Numbered from the stretch's first letter, positions 8,196 through 16,334 are shown. The stretch is 64,000 nucleotides of DNA from Pelagibius sp964472095 (GCA_964472095.1 CAYYIV010000014.1:1-64000); one strand, 5' to 3'. Program-made: numbers and translations. The notes: a model not told the origin generated them from the sequence alone.

Positions 8196-8382
8196 CGCCT
8201 CCATGACGGTTCGCAGGACCGAGACCGGAACCTGGGCCGTGGTCGACGGCGGCGAGGTGTTGGCGGAGTTTCCGACCAACGCGGCAGCTTGGCGCTGGCT
8301 GGATATCCACATGGGCGACTCGACCAACAGGAAAGAGGCTTCGCACGCGTGGTCGGTGGCCGAGTGGTTGAGGCGTGAGTGA
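8188..8382 (+). CDS. Small hypothetical protein
   Basis: 64 residues from the ATG at 8188, which overlaps the end of the ParB-like gene. TGTWAVVDGGEVLAEFPTNAAAWRWLD resembles small phage proteins with a beta hairpin followed by a helix. Its stop overlaps the next gene start (TGATG at 8380-8384). No function can be assigned; reality is supported by operon packing. Confidence 0.6.
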   Translation: MGSASMTVRRTETGTWAVVDGGEVLAEFPTNAAAWRWLDIHMGDSTNRKEASHAWSVAEWLRRE

Positions 8383-9146
8383 TGGCTGAGAAGGCCAAGA
8401 CCCTCCTGCGCAAGATGCGCTTCCTGGAGTGGGCCAGCACCCTCGACCTGCCGGCGCTGCAGATGCGCCTCGCCGTCATGCTGGTGAGCCTCTACAGCGA
8501 GCGCAGGGGCGCGGCATGGCCCAGCCTGGCCCAGATCGTCACCGCCATGGGTGCCAGCAAACAAGGCATCCTGAACGCGCTGAAGGGGCTGGAGGCGAGG
8601 GGCCTCTTCAGCATCACCCGCAGCCGAGGCCGAGGCCATGCGAATGAGTATGTCCCGCGCTTCGACCGAGTGCCTGAAGGCAACATCTACGACTTGGAAA
8701 AGGTCAACTCCAGTTCACCTTTTAACGGCACGGCAGCCACCTCGGAAAAGGTCAACTCTCAGACAGAAAAGGTCAACTCTGGGGGTCTAAAAGGTCAACC
8801 CCAGTTGACCCCATCCGAGGAAGTACTCAACCGAGGAAGAATCAACCGTTCCTTAGCCAAGGCACCAACTGACGTTGGTGCAGTGGATTCAGAGACGATT
8901 TCTCAGGCGCATGGTTTCATCCGAGAGACCGAGCAGCGGATAGGCCAAGGCTGTCTGCAGTCCATGCACTTCGCAGACCTGGAGAGCTTGGCAGAGAGCC
9001 TGCGCACGGCGGCAACCTACTTCGTCGAGCCACTCAACGGTGTGATCGGAGAGACGCCAGACGAACATCGTTGGATGCAATGCGAGCGCCTGCTGGGCGA
9101 GGTGATGGCAGAGATCGAGGACCGCGATGTTCCACCACAATTTTAA
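8382..9146 (+). CDS. Winged-HTH replication-initiator-like protein (phage O type)
   Basis: 254 residues from ATG 8382 (a GTG one codon earlier is possible). The N-terminal 90 residues form a winged helix (AWPSLAQIVTAMGASKQGILNALKGLEARGL), as in phage O/RepO-like and DnaD-like initiators. The middle (about 105-145) contains EKVNS three times, encoded by nearly identical DNA repeats. This recalls lambda O, in which the origin iterons lie inside the initiator gene. The C-terminus is helical and unassigned. In context (after ParB, before HNH) the best inference is replication initiation for the element; a transcription regulator is the alternative. Confidence 0.65.
   Translation: MAEKAKTLLRKMRFLEWASTLDLPALQMRLAVMLVSLYSERRGAAWPSLAQIVTAMGASKQGILNALKGLEARGLFSITRSRGRGHANEYVPRFDRVPEGNIYDLEKVNSSSPFNGTAATSEKVNSQTEKVNSGGLKGQPQLTPSEEVLNRGRINRSLAKAPTDVGAVDSETISQAHGFIRETEQRIGQGCLQSMHFADLESLAESLRTAATYFVEPLNGVIGETPDEHRWMQCERLLGEVMAEIEDRDVPPQF
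8696..8810 (+). repeat. Iteron-like repeats: candidate replication origin inside the initiator gene
   Basis: Four copies of an AAAAGGTCAAC-centred 15-mer lie at 8696-8710, 8744-8758, 8765-8779 and 8787-8801, the last three spaced 21-22 bp (two helical turns). The fourth forms a perfect inverted repeat GGTCAAC-CCCA-GTTGACC (8793-8810), and the first a near-perfect one. Phased repeats in an initiator-like gene fit an origin. Because they also encode EKVNS, protein-level repetition is the alternative. Confidence 0.6.
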
Positions 9147-9363
9147 CCACACCCTCGCCGCCTTTGACCAGCGCGCCGCCGCCTATGTGCGCGCCCTCGT
9201 GATTTTGGCGCAGGCTGGCGAGGAGCCGTGGCACGAGCAGGACCAGTCCTTCGCCGAAGCCCTCGACCAAGCCGACACACCCGACGCAGTGCGCGCGGTG
9301 CTGCGCCGTTGGTTCGCCTGGCGCACCGGCTCGCCCATCCCGGCCGGCGCCGAACTTCACTGA
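9127..9363 (+). CDS. Hypothetical element protein
   Basis: 78 residues, overlapping the end of the preceding gene by 20 bp. The sequence is helical (AAFDQRAAAYVRALVILAQAG; TPDAVRAVLRRWFAWRTG) without motifs known to me. No signal or membrane segment. Its position between the initiator-like and HNH genes is typical of small early phage proteins. Confidence 0.6.
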   Translation: MFHHNFNHTLAAFDQRAAAYVRALVILAQAGEEPWHEQDQSFAEALDQADTPDAVRAVLRRWFAWRTGSPIPAGAELH

Positions 9364-9381
9364 CAACCGATGGAGATCACC

Positions 9382-9804
9382 ATGCCGAAGAAGTCCAGAT
9401 TGCGCTCCGCTAGCCCGCTTCTGCCGTCGGCGTCGACCACGCTGGCGTCGCCGAGCCGGCGCCCGTCGCGCCAGCGCGGCTACAGCAGCCGTTGGGACAA
9501 GGCCTCCGCCGCCTTCAAGCGGAAGCATCCCTTGTGCCTCGGATGCGAGGCCGCAGGGCGAGTCGAGGCGACGACGACGACCGATCACGTCGTTCCGCAC
9601 AAAGGGAACGCGCGCCTCATGTGGGATGAAGCGAACCTGCAGCCCGCTTGCACCTGGCATCACTCGACGGTGAAGCAGGCCCTCGAGTGGCGCTTCGAGG
9701 CGGGAGAGATCGACACGCCCGATCTGCGCCTCGACAGCCCTACGGCCCTGGAGTTGGCCGCGCGGCTGATCGCCGAGGGCCGCGGGCCGGGCGCGAAGGG
9801 GTAG
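9382..9804 (+). CDS. HNH endonuclease
   Basis: 140 residues from ATG 9382, chosen because GGAG lies 7 bases upstream. The zinc-HNH pattern is complete: C52/C55 (CLGC), D68-H69 in DHVVPH, N85 and C90-x-x-H93-H94 in NLQPACTWHH. In many tailed phages a gene of this type lies beside the packaging site and is needed for terminase cutting. Here it precedes a 230-bp non-coding gap and then the operon with the small terminase subunit, which fits that role. The first 30 residues are basic and probably bind DNA. Confidence 0.88.
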   Translation: MPKKSRLRSASPLLPSASTTLASPSRRPSRQRGYSSRWDKASAAFKRKHPLCLGCEAAGRVEATTTTDHVVPHKGNARLMWDEANLQPACTWHHSTVKQALEWRFEAGEIDTPDLRLDSPTALELAARLIAEGRGPGAKG

Positions 9805-10037
9805 GGGGCATCGGATCCCTGTAGGCCTGTGCCCAAGAACCGGATGTGCAGACATGCGTGGACAATTTTTTGCCGTTTGAAATTTTCAGCCGGTTTTGAA
9901 TCTCAGCCCAAAAACTCTAGAGCCAAAATGCGACGTATCTTCAACCACTTAGACGCCGAAAGTCCTCGTATCGTCTCGGGAAAAAGCCCGGGCAGCGGCC
10001 GCTTTTCAAAGCGGCTGGCCGGGGAGTAGGCCGCGAC
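9805..10037. other. Non-coding gap with AT-rich tract and stem-loop (candidate packaging site or operon promoter)
   Basis: 233 bp without a convincing gene. Around 9850-9930 it is clearly AT-richer than its surroundings. At 9998-10015 there is a perfect inverted repeat, GCCGCTTT-TC-AAAGCGGC. The location, between an HNH nuclease and a terminase operon, is where many phages carry their cos/pac site; it is also the only space for a late-operon promoter. A 66-residue frame at 9829-10029 lacks supporting features. Confidence 0.4.
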
Positions 10038-10325
10038 GTGAGCGACGCGGAGCGATCAACACGCAAGCGGAGGAACCGGAATCTCGGGCTGCGGTGCTAT
10101 CGCGTCGCACTTCCCGAATTCGATCTTGCTGAGCGTTTGATCGATCGTGGGTACGTGACCGAGGAGCAGAGCGCCGACATCGGCGCGGTGCAAGAAGCGC
10201 TTCAGCGCATCCTCGCAGAGTGGATAAAAAAAACCGCCACGCGTGGCGCTGAACGCGTCGGCCAGCGGTGTAGGCTGTGCCAGAGCAACGGAGAATCGAC
10301 CCGATGGAATTGCCGAAAATCATGA
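10038..10325 (+). CDS. Hypothetical element protein (GTG start)
   Basis: 95 residues from GTG at 10038. The N-terminal half is basic (RSTRKRRNRNLGLRCYRVALPEF) followed by two helices (FDLAERLIDRGYVTEEQSADIGAVQEALQRILAEWIKK). This is reminiscent of small phage regulators, but I recognise no family. The final 20 residues overlap the next gene and may not be constrained. Function unknown. Confidence 0.55.
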   Translation: MSDAERSTRKRRNRNLGLRCYRVALPEFDLAERLIDRGYVTEEQSADIGAVQEALQRILAEWIKKTATRGAERVGQRCRLCQSNGESTRWNCRKS

Positions 10326-10828
10326 TGCGAGCCAAGACCGACACCGCACTAACTGCACCACTGCCGTCGCCCTCACCGGCGGAAATTGCCGCGGCGGTGA
10401 AGCGTCCGAATCGGTTGGCCGTTGCCGAGCGGCTGTTGGTCGCCAAGCGCGGCGCGCGGGCGGAGTTCATGGAGGCACTGCCGGCGAAGCTGGAGGCCGC
10501 GCGCGAGAACTACGGCGAAGCGCGGAAGCTGGAAGCACAGCGGCTGGAGCTCGAAGAGGAAATCCGGACGCTTCGGCGCGAGGTGATGCCGATGCGCGCC
10601 GTGCACATCGAGGCGGTGCGCGAGGCGCTTCACCCCTACAGCGCCGGCGCGGGCGAGCGGCTTCTGCAGGCGATCGATACCCTACGCGCGGCGCACAACG
10701 ACGTGGTGGCCGTCGCCGCCGCCCTCGCCGAGCAAGGCGACCGCGAGACGCTGGCGCCGGCGCTGCCGTACGGCCTTGGCGAACTGGAGCGCGCGGCGCG
10801 TCGCATGATGGAACGGGGCCGGCCGTGA
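10304..10828 (+). CDS. Coiled-coil hypothetical protein
   Basis: 174 residues from ATG 10304 with GGAG about 10 bases upstream; a GTG at 10277 is an alternative. Residues 55-110 form an acidic/basic heptad-rich coiled coil (KLEAARENYGEARKLEAQRLELEEEIRTLRREV), followed by a helical C-terminus. It could be a scaffold-like or structural accessory protein given the following ClpP-like protease and TerS genes, but that is inference only. It overlaps the next small gene (GTGA at 10825-10828). Confidence 0.6.
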   Translation: MELPKIMMRAKTDTALTAPLPSPSPAEIAAAVKRPNRLAVAERLLVAKRGARAEFMEALPAKLEAARENYGEARKLEAQRLELEEEIRTLRREVMPMRAVHIEAVREALHPYSAGAGERLLQAIDTLRAAHNDVVAVAAALAEQGDRETLAPALPYGLGELERAARRMMERGRP

Positions 10829-10938
10829 GCAACAAGCAGGTCTTCGTGGTGGACACGAAGGAGGCGGGCGCCGTGGTGATCCGGCTGGTTCTCACCACGG
10901 CGCCTTGCCTCGACAAAGCCATGATGGGCCGGCCATGA
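10825..10938 (+). CDS. 37-residue hypothetical peptide
   Basis: Begins at a GTG overlapping the previous stop and ends with its TGA overlapping the ATG of the ClpP-like gene (ATGA at 10935-10938). The sequence (QVFVVDTKEAGAVVIRLVLTTAP) suggests beta strands. It is short and unrecognised; only the two-sided start/stop coupling supports translation. Confidence 0.45.
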   Translation: MSNKQVFVVDTKEAGAVVIRLVLTTAPCLDKAMMGRP

Positions 10939-11675
10939 GGTCCCGCGCCGCCCGCATCGAGGAAGCGCGACTGACGGTGCGCATGGCTGCCGTCGAGGCC
11001 CGTATTGCCGAGGCCAAACAGCGCCGCAGTCAGGGTGAGGTGGTCATCACCATCACCGGCGAGATCGGCACCGATGTTCGCGGCGAAGACGTCGTGAACC
11101 AGATCCGCGCCGCGAGAGGCCAACCGCTTCGGCTGATTATCGACTCACCCGGCGGCAGCACGAAGGACGGCCTAGCGATCATCGCGGCCTTGGAACGTCA
11201 CGACGCACTGATTCAAACTGAGGCGAGGCTCGCGGCGAGCATGGCCGCAATCATCTACTGCTGCGGCCGACAACGCAGCATCGCGTCCGGCGGCCGGCTG
11301 TTCTTCCATGTTGGCCACATCCGGGCGGGTGCCGAGCTGAGGGCTGACAAGCTGCGCGACATGGCGAAGCACCTCGACGGCTTCCGGCGACGGTGCGAAC
11401 AGATCGTCTTCACTGCCACCAAGGCGCCGATGGCGAGGGTCCGAAACTGGTTCCGCGGCGACGGCGAAGCCTTCACTCCCGAGCAAGCCGTTGCCGCCGG
11501 CCTGGCCCATCGCATCGCCGCGCCCGAACCGCGCAAGCCGTCAGCCCGCCAGCCCCGCCGCTTGAGTGCGGCGGACGTCGCCCGGCGCACCCTGGTCGCT
11601 TCGCCCGAGTTCCAGCAGGCGGCGGCCTCGGCGCGCGCCGCCGCACGTAAGAAGCCGGCAGGGACGAACAGATGA
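10935..11675 (+). CDS. ClpP-like protease (phage prohead-protease type)
   Basis: 246 residues from the coupled ATG at 10935. Residues 34-165 carry the ClpP/crotonase-like fold: the SPGGS oxyanion loop (71-75), nucleophile S102 in LAASMAA and a general-base histidine in LFFHVGH (H125 or H128). Phages of this type use the enzyme to process capsid or scaffold during head assembly. The first 30 residues are a charged helix and the C-terminal 60 are basic and unassigned. Oddly, no capsid, scaffold or portal gene follows, so its substrate may belong to a helper phage or be something else. Confidence 0.85.
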   Translation: MRSRAARIEEARLTVRMAAVEARIAEAKQRRSQGEVVITITGEIGTDVRGEDVVNQIRAARGQPLRLIIDSPGGSTKDGLAIIAALERHDALIQTEARLAASMAAIIYCCGRQRSIASGGRLFFHVGHIRAGAELRADKLRDMAKHLDGFRRRCEQIVFTATKAPMARVRNWFRGDGEAFTPEQAVAAGLAHRIAAPEPRKPSARQPRRLSAADVARRTLVASPEFQQAAASARAAARKKPAGTNR

Positions 11676-11869
11676 AGCCGACCCCCTGCCTCGCCAGCGA
11701 AGTCTCCCGCGCCCGCGCCACCCGCGACCGACTGGCCGATGAAGCCGCAGCCCTGCACCGGAGCGACCCCACCCGCCAGGCCAAGCGCCAGGCCCTTGCC
11801 GAAGCCGAGAGGACGCTGGTGCGCCTCGCCGTCGAGCAGCGCTCCGCAGAGGCGAAGGGGTGCCTATGA
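11672..11869 (+). CDS. Small helical hypothetical protein
   Basis: 65 residues, overlapping ClpP-like (ATGA at 11672-11675) and the following 44-codon gene (ATGA at 11866-11869). It is almost entirely helical and charged (RARATRDRLADEAAALHRSDPTRQAKRQALAEAERTLVRLAVEQ), with coiled-coil character. Function unknown. Confidence 0.6.
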   Translation: MKPTPCLASEVSRARATRDRLADEAAALHRSDPTRQAKRQALAEAERTLVRLAVEQRSAEAKGCL

Positions 11870-12000
11870 CCTGGGAAGCAGGACCAAAGTCCGTTGTGCG
11901 GTGCAACAGGGTGGGGGGACAGAATACCTACGGCCTACCGATCGCCCTACCGGTGCCAAAGGGTTTCGCACGCATCCACGATTCAGAACATGGGGGTTGA
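11866..12000 (+). CDS. 44-residue hypothetical peptide
   Basis: ATG at 11866 overlaps the previous stop, and the frame closes at TGA 11998-12000, six bases before the TerS start. Translation begins MTWEAGPKSVVRCNRVGGQN and ends FARIHDSEHGG. No family recognised. The coupling and exact fit in an otherwise gapless operon make it a plausible gene. Confidence 0.45.
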   Translation: MTWEAGPKSVVRCNRVGGQNTYGLPIALPVPKGFARIHDSEHGG

Positions 12001-12006
12001 GGTCTG

Positions 12007-12384
12007 ATGCCTAGGGCAAAGTTGCCGAAGAAGGTCGCCGACGTCACCGGGCAGACCTGGAAGAATCCGGCCCGCCACCGGCGCCGCACTGGCCCGGCTT
12101 CGGCGCCGCTTGGCGAGGCCTCGTCGTGGATGACCGAGCCGCACCGGGAAGCCTGGGAAGGCTTCAAATCGGAACTTCCATGGCTGGAGGAGGCCGACCG
12201 AACGCTGGTCGAAATCGCTTCCGTATTGCGGGCTCGCCTGCAGACTGGCGAGCAAGTCGGAGTCCAGGCGCTGACGGCGTTGCGCCAGTGCCTTTCAGCG
12301 TTGGGCGCCACGCCTGCTGATCGGGCGAAGATCGCGGCGGGCGACGATGACGGCGACGACCCGGCGGCGGAGTACCTTCAATAA
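12007..12384 (+). CDS. terS: Phage terminase small subunit (P27-like)
   Basis: 125 residues. The pattern LGEASSWMTEPHREAWEGFKSELPWLEEADRTLVEIASVLRARL...ALRQCLSALGATPADRAKI matches P27-family small terminases, which recognise the packaging site and load DNA on the large subunit. No large subunit follows: the stop codon overlaps the ATG of the tape-measure gene (TAATG at 12382-12386). Satellites such as PICIs carry their own TerS to redirect a helper phage's packaging motor, which would fit this arrangement. Confidence 0.75.
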   Translation: MPRAKLPKKVADVTGQTWKNPARHRRRTGPASAPLGEASSWMTEPHREAWEGFKSELPWLEEADRTLVEIASVLRARLQTGEQVGVQALTALRQCLSALGATPADRAKIAAGDDDGDDPAAEYLQ

Positions 12385-15300
12385 TGGCGAGCGCCGGGTT
12401 CAACATTCGCCTCTCCGCCTCTGGCGTGGATTCTGTCCGCAAGGCCCTGGAGCAGATGGGCAAGGGCGGCGAGTCGGCGCTGAAGCAGATCGAGCGCGGC
12501 TCGAAGCAGGCCAACGACAACGGCCTACGGGCGTTCAATACCGGGCTCCGCGAGGGGCAGCAGCAGCTCCAGGGGTATGCGTCCCGCCTCGGCCCAGTAG
12601 GGTCGGCGCTGACCGCCTTGGGCCCTGCAGGGCTCGCCGCAGCGGCTGGTATCGCCGTTGTCGGCGGCGGGCTGTTCAAGGCAGTCACCGCGGCCGAAGC
12701 CTGGGAACGCGAGCAATTGAAGATCGTTGCGCTGCTGAAGACCACTCAACAGGCATCGGGGCAGACGGGCGCCAGCATTGAGGAGATGGCGCGCCGGATC
12801 GGCAAAGAGACGTTGGCCAGCACCGCGGAGGTCCGAAAGGCAGCGGCGCAGCTTCTTACTTTCCGCTCGGTCGCGGGAGACGCATTCGAGCGCACGTTGA
12901 CCCTGGCCCAGGATCTGGCGGAGGTGTTCGGCACCAGTCTTTCGGCGGAGGCGACGCGCCTTGCCAAGGCCCTGGAGGATCCGGCGCGCAATCTTGGCAG
13001 CCTCAATGAGGCCGGAATCAGCTTCACCCAAGCCCAACAAGATCTGATCAAGACGCTCAAGGAATCCGGGGACGAGGCCGGGGCCTTCAGCCTCATTCTT
13101 GGAACAATCGAGGGCCAGGTCGGCGGCGCCGGCCAGGCGGCGGCGGGCGGCCTATCCGGCGGTGTCGACAGCCTGACGGAAGCCTTTGGACGCTTCATTG
13201 AGCGAGCCGGGCAGGCAACCGGAATTGGCGACTTTCTTGGCAGGGCCTTCAGCGGTGCGGCCGACGCGCTCGACTCGATCACAGACGATACGTTCGGCGC
13301 GGATACGCGCGAAGGACTGCTGCGCCAGCGTGACAGGCTCTTCGACCGCACGCTGGGCCTTGGACCCATCGACTTCACCTCGGGGCAGCGCGAGCTGGAG
13401 GACATCAACGCAAAGCTTCGCGAGATGCGCCGCCTTGAGGAAGAAGCCGCCGCAGCCGCCGTCGTGGCCGCCAGGAGTAGGCAGGAGGAAGCCGAGCAGG
13501 CGAAGGCGCAGGCTGAGGCCGCCAAGGCTGCTGCCGCTGCCGAGAAGGCCCGCGCGAGCGCACGCGCCGCCGCGCTGACCGCCATAGAGCGCCTGGAGGC
13601 CGCCGCCGCCGCTGCCGGCCTGGAGGGCGAAGAGGCCCTGCGCCACGCGGCCGAAGTCGCGCACGCCGAACAGCTAGAGCGATACCGCGAGGGTGCCCTC
13701 GAATATGAGGAGTACGCGCGGGCGCGCTTCGCCATCGAGTCGAAGCTGCAGACCGAACTCAACGAGCTGGAGAAGGACGCGGCCGAGAAGGCGCGTCAGG
13801 CTGCGGTGCGCGAGGCCGAGAAGGCAGCCACTACAGCGCGCCGGGATGCCGAGAAGCGAGACAGGGAACTGGAACGCGAAGCCGAGAAGCAGGCCGAGAT
13901 CATGCGCCGGCCCTTCGAGAACGCGCTGGACGGCATCCAGGACAGCTTCACCGACACCTTCGAGCAGATCTTCAGCGGTGGGGTTAAGACCTTCGAGGAC
14001 ATCGGCGAGGCGGCCAAGCGGATATTCGTCAGGCTGGCGTCTGAACTGGCGGCGCTTCAGCTATTCCAGGGCGTCGGCATCGGCGGAACGGGCGGCACGG
14101 CCGCGGCGGGGCTCGGCGGCAGCGGATCTTTCAACTTCGGCGGACTCCTGTCGGGTGGCGGCAACCTGCTGCCGAACTGGCTTGGCGGCGGCGCCAACGT
14201 GCTGCCCGGTGGTCGCCCTGGTGGTGTTGGCCTGCCGGGTGTCGGCGGCGGGTTCTCGGCCGCGCAGCCCTTCAGCCTCGGTAACTTCCTCGGCGGCGCC
14301 GGCCTCGGCTTCGGTGCTGGCTCGCTGATCAACTCGCTGATCGGCGGGAATGCCGTCGGCGGCACCATCGGTTCGGGCATCGGCGGTCTTGCTGGCGCCG
14401 GTATCGGCAGCATCATCCCCGGAGTCGGCACACTTCTCGGCGGCCTGATTGGTGGTGGTTTGGGCGGCATCTTCGGTGGGCTCTTCGGCGGCGGCAAGTC
14501 TGTCGGACCGAACAGCTTCGGGCGCTTCAGCGTGAAGGACGGCCAGCTGGTGGCCGGCGGCACCGGAGCGGACAACGGCGGCAACGCGGCGCAGGCCGGC
14601 GAGCTGGCCAAGGCGGTGGCGCAGCAGGTCAACGCCCTCCTGGACGTCATCGGCGCCGAGTTCCGCGGCAAGCCGATCTCCTATGTCGGCAGCTTCGGAA
14701 ACCAGCTGGGCGTGCGATCGGGCGCCTACAACGGCGGGCGCTTCGACCGCTACTTCGGCAACGACCCGCAGGCGGCCGTCGAGGGCGCGACGCTCTACGC
14801 CTTCGAGAAGGGCAACCTGGAGGGGGTGGAGCCGGAGGTTGCCGCGGCGATCCGCAAGGCGGCCAAGATCTCCTCCGACCTGGAGGACTTCGCCAAGAAT
14901 GTCGGCGTCGCGCAGGCCATTCTGGGCGAGACGCTCTTCGACAGCACCGAACTGAGCGCCGCCGAGCAGGCGCTGAAGGATCTGAACGAGCAGTTCGAGG
15001 AAGCAGCCAAGCGGGCGGAGCGGCTGGGCCTCAACGTGGCCAAGCTGGAGGAACTGCGCGACAAGGCGCTGACCGACCTGACCGAGGGCTTCGAGGAGGG
15101 CATCCGCCTGCAGATCCTCGGGCTGACCGACCCGCTGGCGGCGGCGCTGGCAAACCAGACCAAGGTCGCCGAGCAGCGCCTGAAGGAAGCTGAGGTGCTG
15201 GGCGCGAGCCTTGTTGAGGTCGAGCGCCTCAACGCCCTGGAGCGGCAGCGCATCGTCGAGCAGACCGGCGGCGACCTGAAGCGCTTCTTCGAGGAGATCA

Positions 15301-15677
15301 CCTTCGGGAGTCTCTCCGGCGCCTCGCCCGGTGCCAGCGTGGAGGCGCAGCGCGCGGCCTTCGAGGCGGCGGTCGCCAGCGGCAACATCGGCGAGATCGA
15401 GCGCCTGGGCCGCGGGCTTCTCACCACGTCGCGCGGCGCCTTTGCGAGCGGCGCGCTCTACCAGCAGGACCTGGCGCGCGTGCAGCAGGTTGTCGGCAGC
15501 TATATCGCCGGCAACGACACCAGCGCCATGACGGCGACCATGAATGAGGGCTTCGGTGGCCTGCTGGTGCAGGGTGCGCAGTCCGGTGCTACCCTCGAAG
15601 CAATCCTCGAAGTGCAGATCGCACAGCAGCGGGAAATTTCGAGACTCACCAGTCTACTTGAAGCGAGGGCAGCATGA
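12384..15677 (+). CDS. Phage tail tape measure protein
   Basis: 1097 residues. Residues 1-330 resemble the conserved N-terminal part of tail-length tape measure proteins. About 350-510 is a long Ala/Glu/Lys/Arg-rich coiled coil, 560-705 is a Gly-rich hydrophobic stretch with repeated GGG/GIGG motifs, and 850-1097 is helical again. In siphophages the protein sets tail length and leads DNA into the host. It is striking here because no tail tube, chaperone, tip or fibre gene accompanies it. The frame is intact throughout and its start overlaps the TerS stop. Confidence 0.85.
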   Translation: MASAGFNIRLSASGVDSVRKALEQMGKGGESALKQIERGSKQANDNGLRAFNTGLREGQQQLQGYASRLGPVGSALTALGPAGLAAAAGIAVVGGGLFKAVTAAEAWEREQLKIVALLKTTQQASGQTGASIEEMARRIGKETLASTAEVRKAAAQLLTFRSVAGDAFERTLTLAQDLAEVFGTSLSAEATRLAKALEDPARNLGSLNEAGISFTQAQQDLIKTLKESGDEAGAFSLILGTIEGQVGGAGQAAAGGLSGGVDSLTEAFGRFIERAGQATGIGDFLGRAFSGAADALDSITDDTFGADTREGLLRQRDRLFDRTLGLGPIDFTSGQRELEDINAKLREMRRLEEEAAAAAVVAARSRQEEAEQAKAQAEAAKAAAAAEKARASARAAALTAIERLEAAAAAAGLEGEEALRHAAEVAHAEQLERYREGALEYEEYARARFAIESKLQTELNELEKDAAEKARQAAVREAEKAATTARRDAEKRDRELEREAEKQAEIMRRPFENALDGIQDSFTDTFEQIFSGGVKTFEDIGEAAKRIFVRLASELAALQLFQGVGIGGTGGTAAAGLGGSGSFNFGGLLSGGGNLLPNWLGGGANVLPGGRPGGVGLPGVGGGFSAAQPFSLGNFLGGAGLGFGAGSLINSLIGGNAVGGTIGSGIGGLAGAGIGSIIPGVGTLLGGLIGGGLGGIFGGLFGGGKSVGPNSFGRFSVKDGQLVAGGTGADNGGNAAQAGELAKAVAQQVNALLDVIGAEFRGKPISYVGSFGNQLGVRSGAYNGGRFDRYFGNDPQAAVEGATLYAFEKGNLEGVEPEVAAAIRKAAKISSDLEDFAKNVGVAQAILGETLFDSTELSAAEQALKDLNEQFEEAAKRAERLGLNVAKLEELRDKALTDLTEGFEEGIRLQILGLTDPLAAALANQTKVAEQRLKEAEVLGASLVEVERLNALERQRIVEQTGGDLKRFFEEITFGSLSGASPGASVEAQRAAFEAAVASGNIGEIERLGRGLLTTSRGAFASGALYQQDLARVQQVVGSYIAGNDTSAMTATMNEGFGGLLVQGAQSGATLEAILEVQIAQQREISRLTSLLEARAA

Positions 15678-15982
15678 TCGACCGCCGCCTTGTCACGCAG
15701 GGCCTAAACCAGGTCACGGCGTTGCGCCAATCCATCACGTCCGGCGAGTTGGACGCCATGCCGGCTGAGGAGCGCAAGAAGCTGCTGCTGGAGCGTTGCG
15801 CTTCCTGGGAGGCCGAGTTGCTGCTGTCCCTGCAGGTGATCGACGGTCTGGCGGAGGTGCACAAGTTGGCAGAGCAGCGCGTCGCCCTGCAGCGCGACGC
15901 CGAGGCCCGGGGCATAGACACGTCGCCACCGGTGCCAAAGCCGCGGCCGGACCATCTTCGCCCCGTCGATGATGAAGAATGA
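15674..15982 (+). CDS. Hypothetical protein coupled to tape measure
   Basis: 102 residues, ATGA overlap with the tape-measure stop. The sequence is mainly helical (MPAEERKKLLLERCASWEAELLLSLQVIDGLAEVHKLAEQRVALQRDAEARG), then a short Pro-rich acidic tail. It could be a tape-measure partner or chaperone by position, but there is no recognisable family. Last gene of the second operon. Confidence 0.6.
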   Translation: MIDRRLVTQGLNQVTALRQSITSGELDAMPAEERKKLLLERCASWEAELLLSLQVIDGLAEVHKLAEQRVALQRDAEARGIDTSPPVPKPRPDHLRPVDDEE

Positions 15983-16108
15983 CTCAGCCGCGCCGATATC
16001 CGGGCCGCTGGTGAGGATTTGGGGCCTGGGGGCTACCTGTGGTGGACTCTCAAGGCCGGATCGCGCTGTACGGGCTCCGCAGGGCCGTGGCGGGGCCTAA
16101 TCGGATTG

Positions 16109-16138
16109 TTGATCTGTTAGCCTCAATACTGCTATCTT
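16109..16138 (+). promoter_or_regulatory. Putative promoter upstream of the structured RNA
   Basis: TTGATC (16109-16114), an 18-bp spacer and TATCTT (16133-16138) would place the transcription start near 16145, at the first arm of the long inverted repeat. Box quality is moderate; the coincidence with the structure start strengthens it. Confidence 0.4.
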
Positions 16139-16142
16139 GTGC

Positions 16143-16283
16143 CCGGTGCTAGAAACACTGTTCTGTAGGCGGAGGCCCGCCCGTTAGCGGGCTTTCCCAT
16201 GCCTATGCCGGGGGTGCGACGGAATAAGGCGCTTCGGCGCACGAAGAAGTCCGCACGTCCTACAGCGTGTTTCTAGCCCCCGG
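16143..16283 (+). ncRNA. Candidate structured non-coding RNA (closed by a long inverted repeat)
   Basis: About 141 nt. The ends pair: CTAGAAACAC (16149-16158) with GTGTTTCTAG (16267-16276), CTGTAGG (16163-16169) with CCTACAG (16259-16265) and CCGG with CCGG. Inside are two further hairpins: GCCCGC/GCGGGC (16175-16192), followed by TTT, and a GTGCG/CGCAC arm (16214-16256) containing GCGC-TTCG-GCGC (16229-16240), a C(UUCG)G tetraloop. A promoter-like sequence sits just upstream and an unknown gene starts 51 bp downstream. The first hairpin may act as terminator of the preceding operon. No known RNA family is recognised. Confidence 0.5.
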
Positions 16284-16334
16284 CGCCAGGCGGACCCTGG
16301 CACGGCCTAGAAAGCCGAACTGTAGGAGCATGAC

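Noticed and set aside
8696..8810. CRISPR array
   Set aside because: Repeats are only about 15 bp, spacers are short and unequal, the region is coding and no cas genes exist in the window.
9829..10029. 66-codon frame after the HNH gene
   Set aside because: Non-ATG start, no ribosome binding site, spans the AT-rich tract and hairpin; more likely non-coding.
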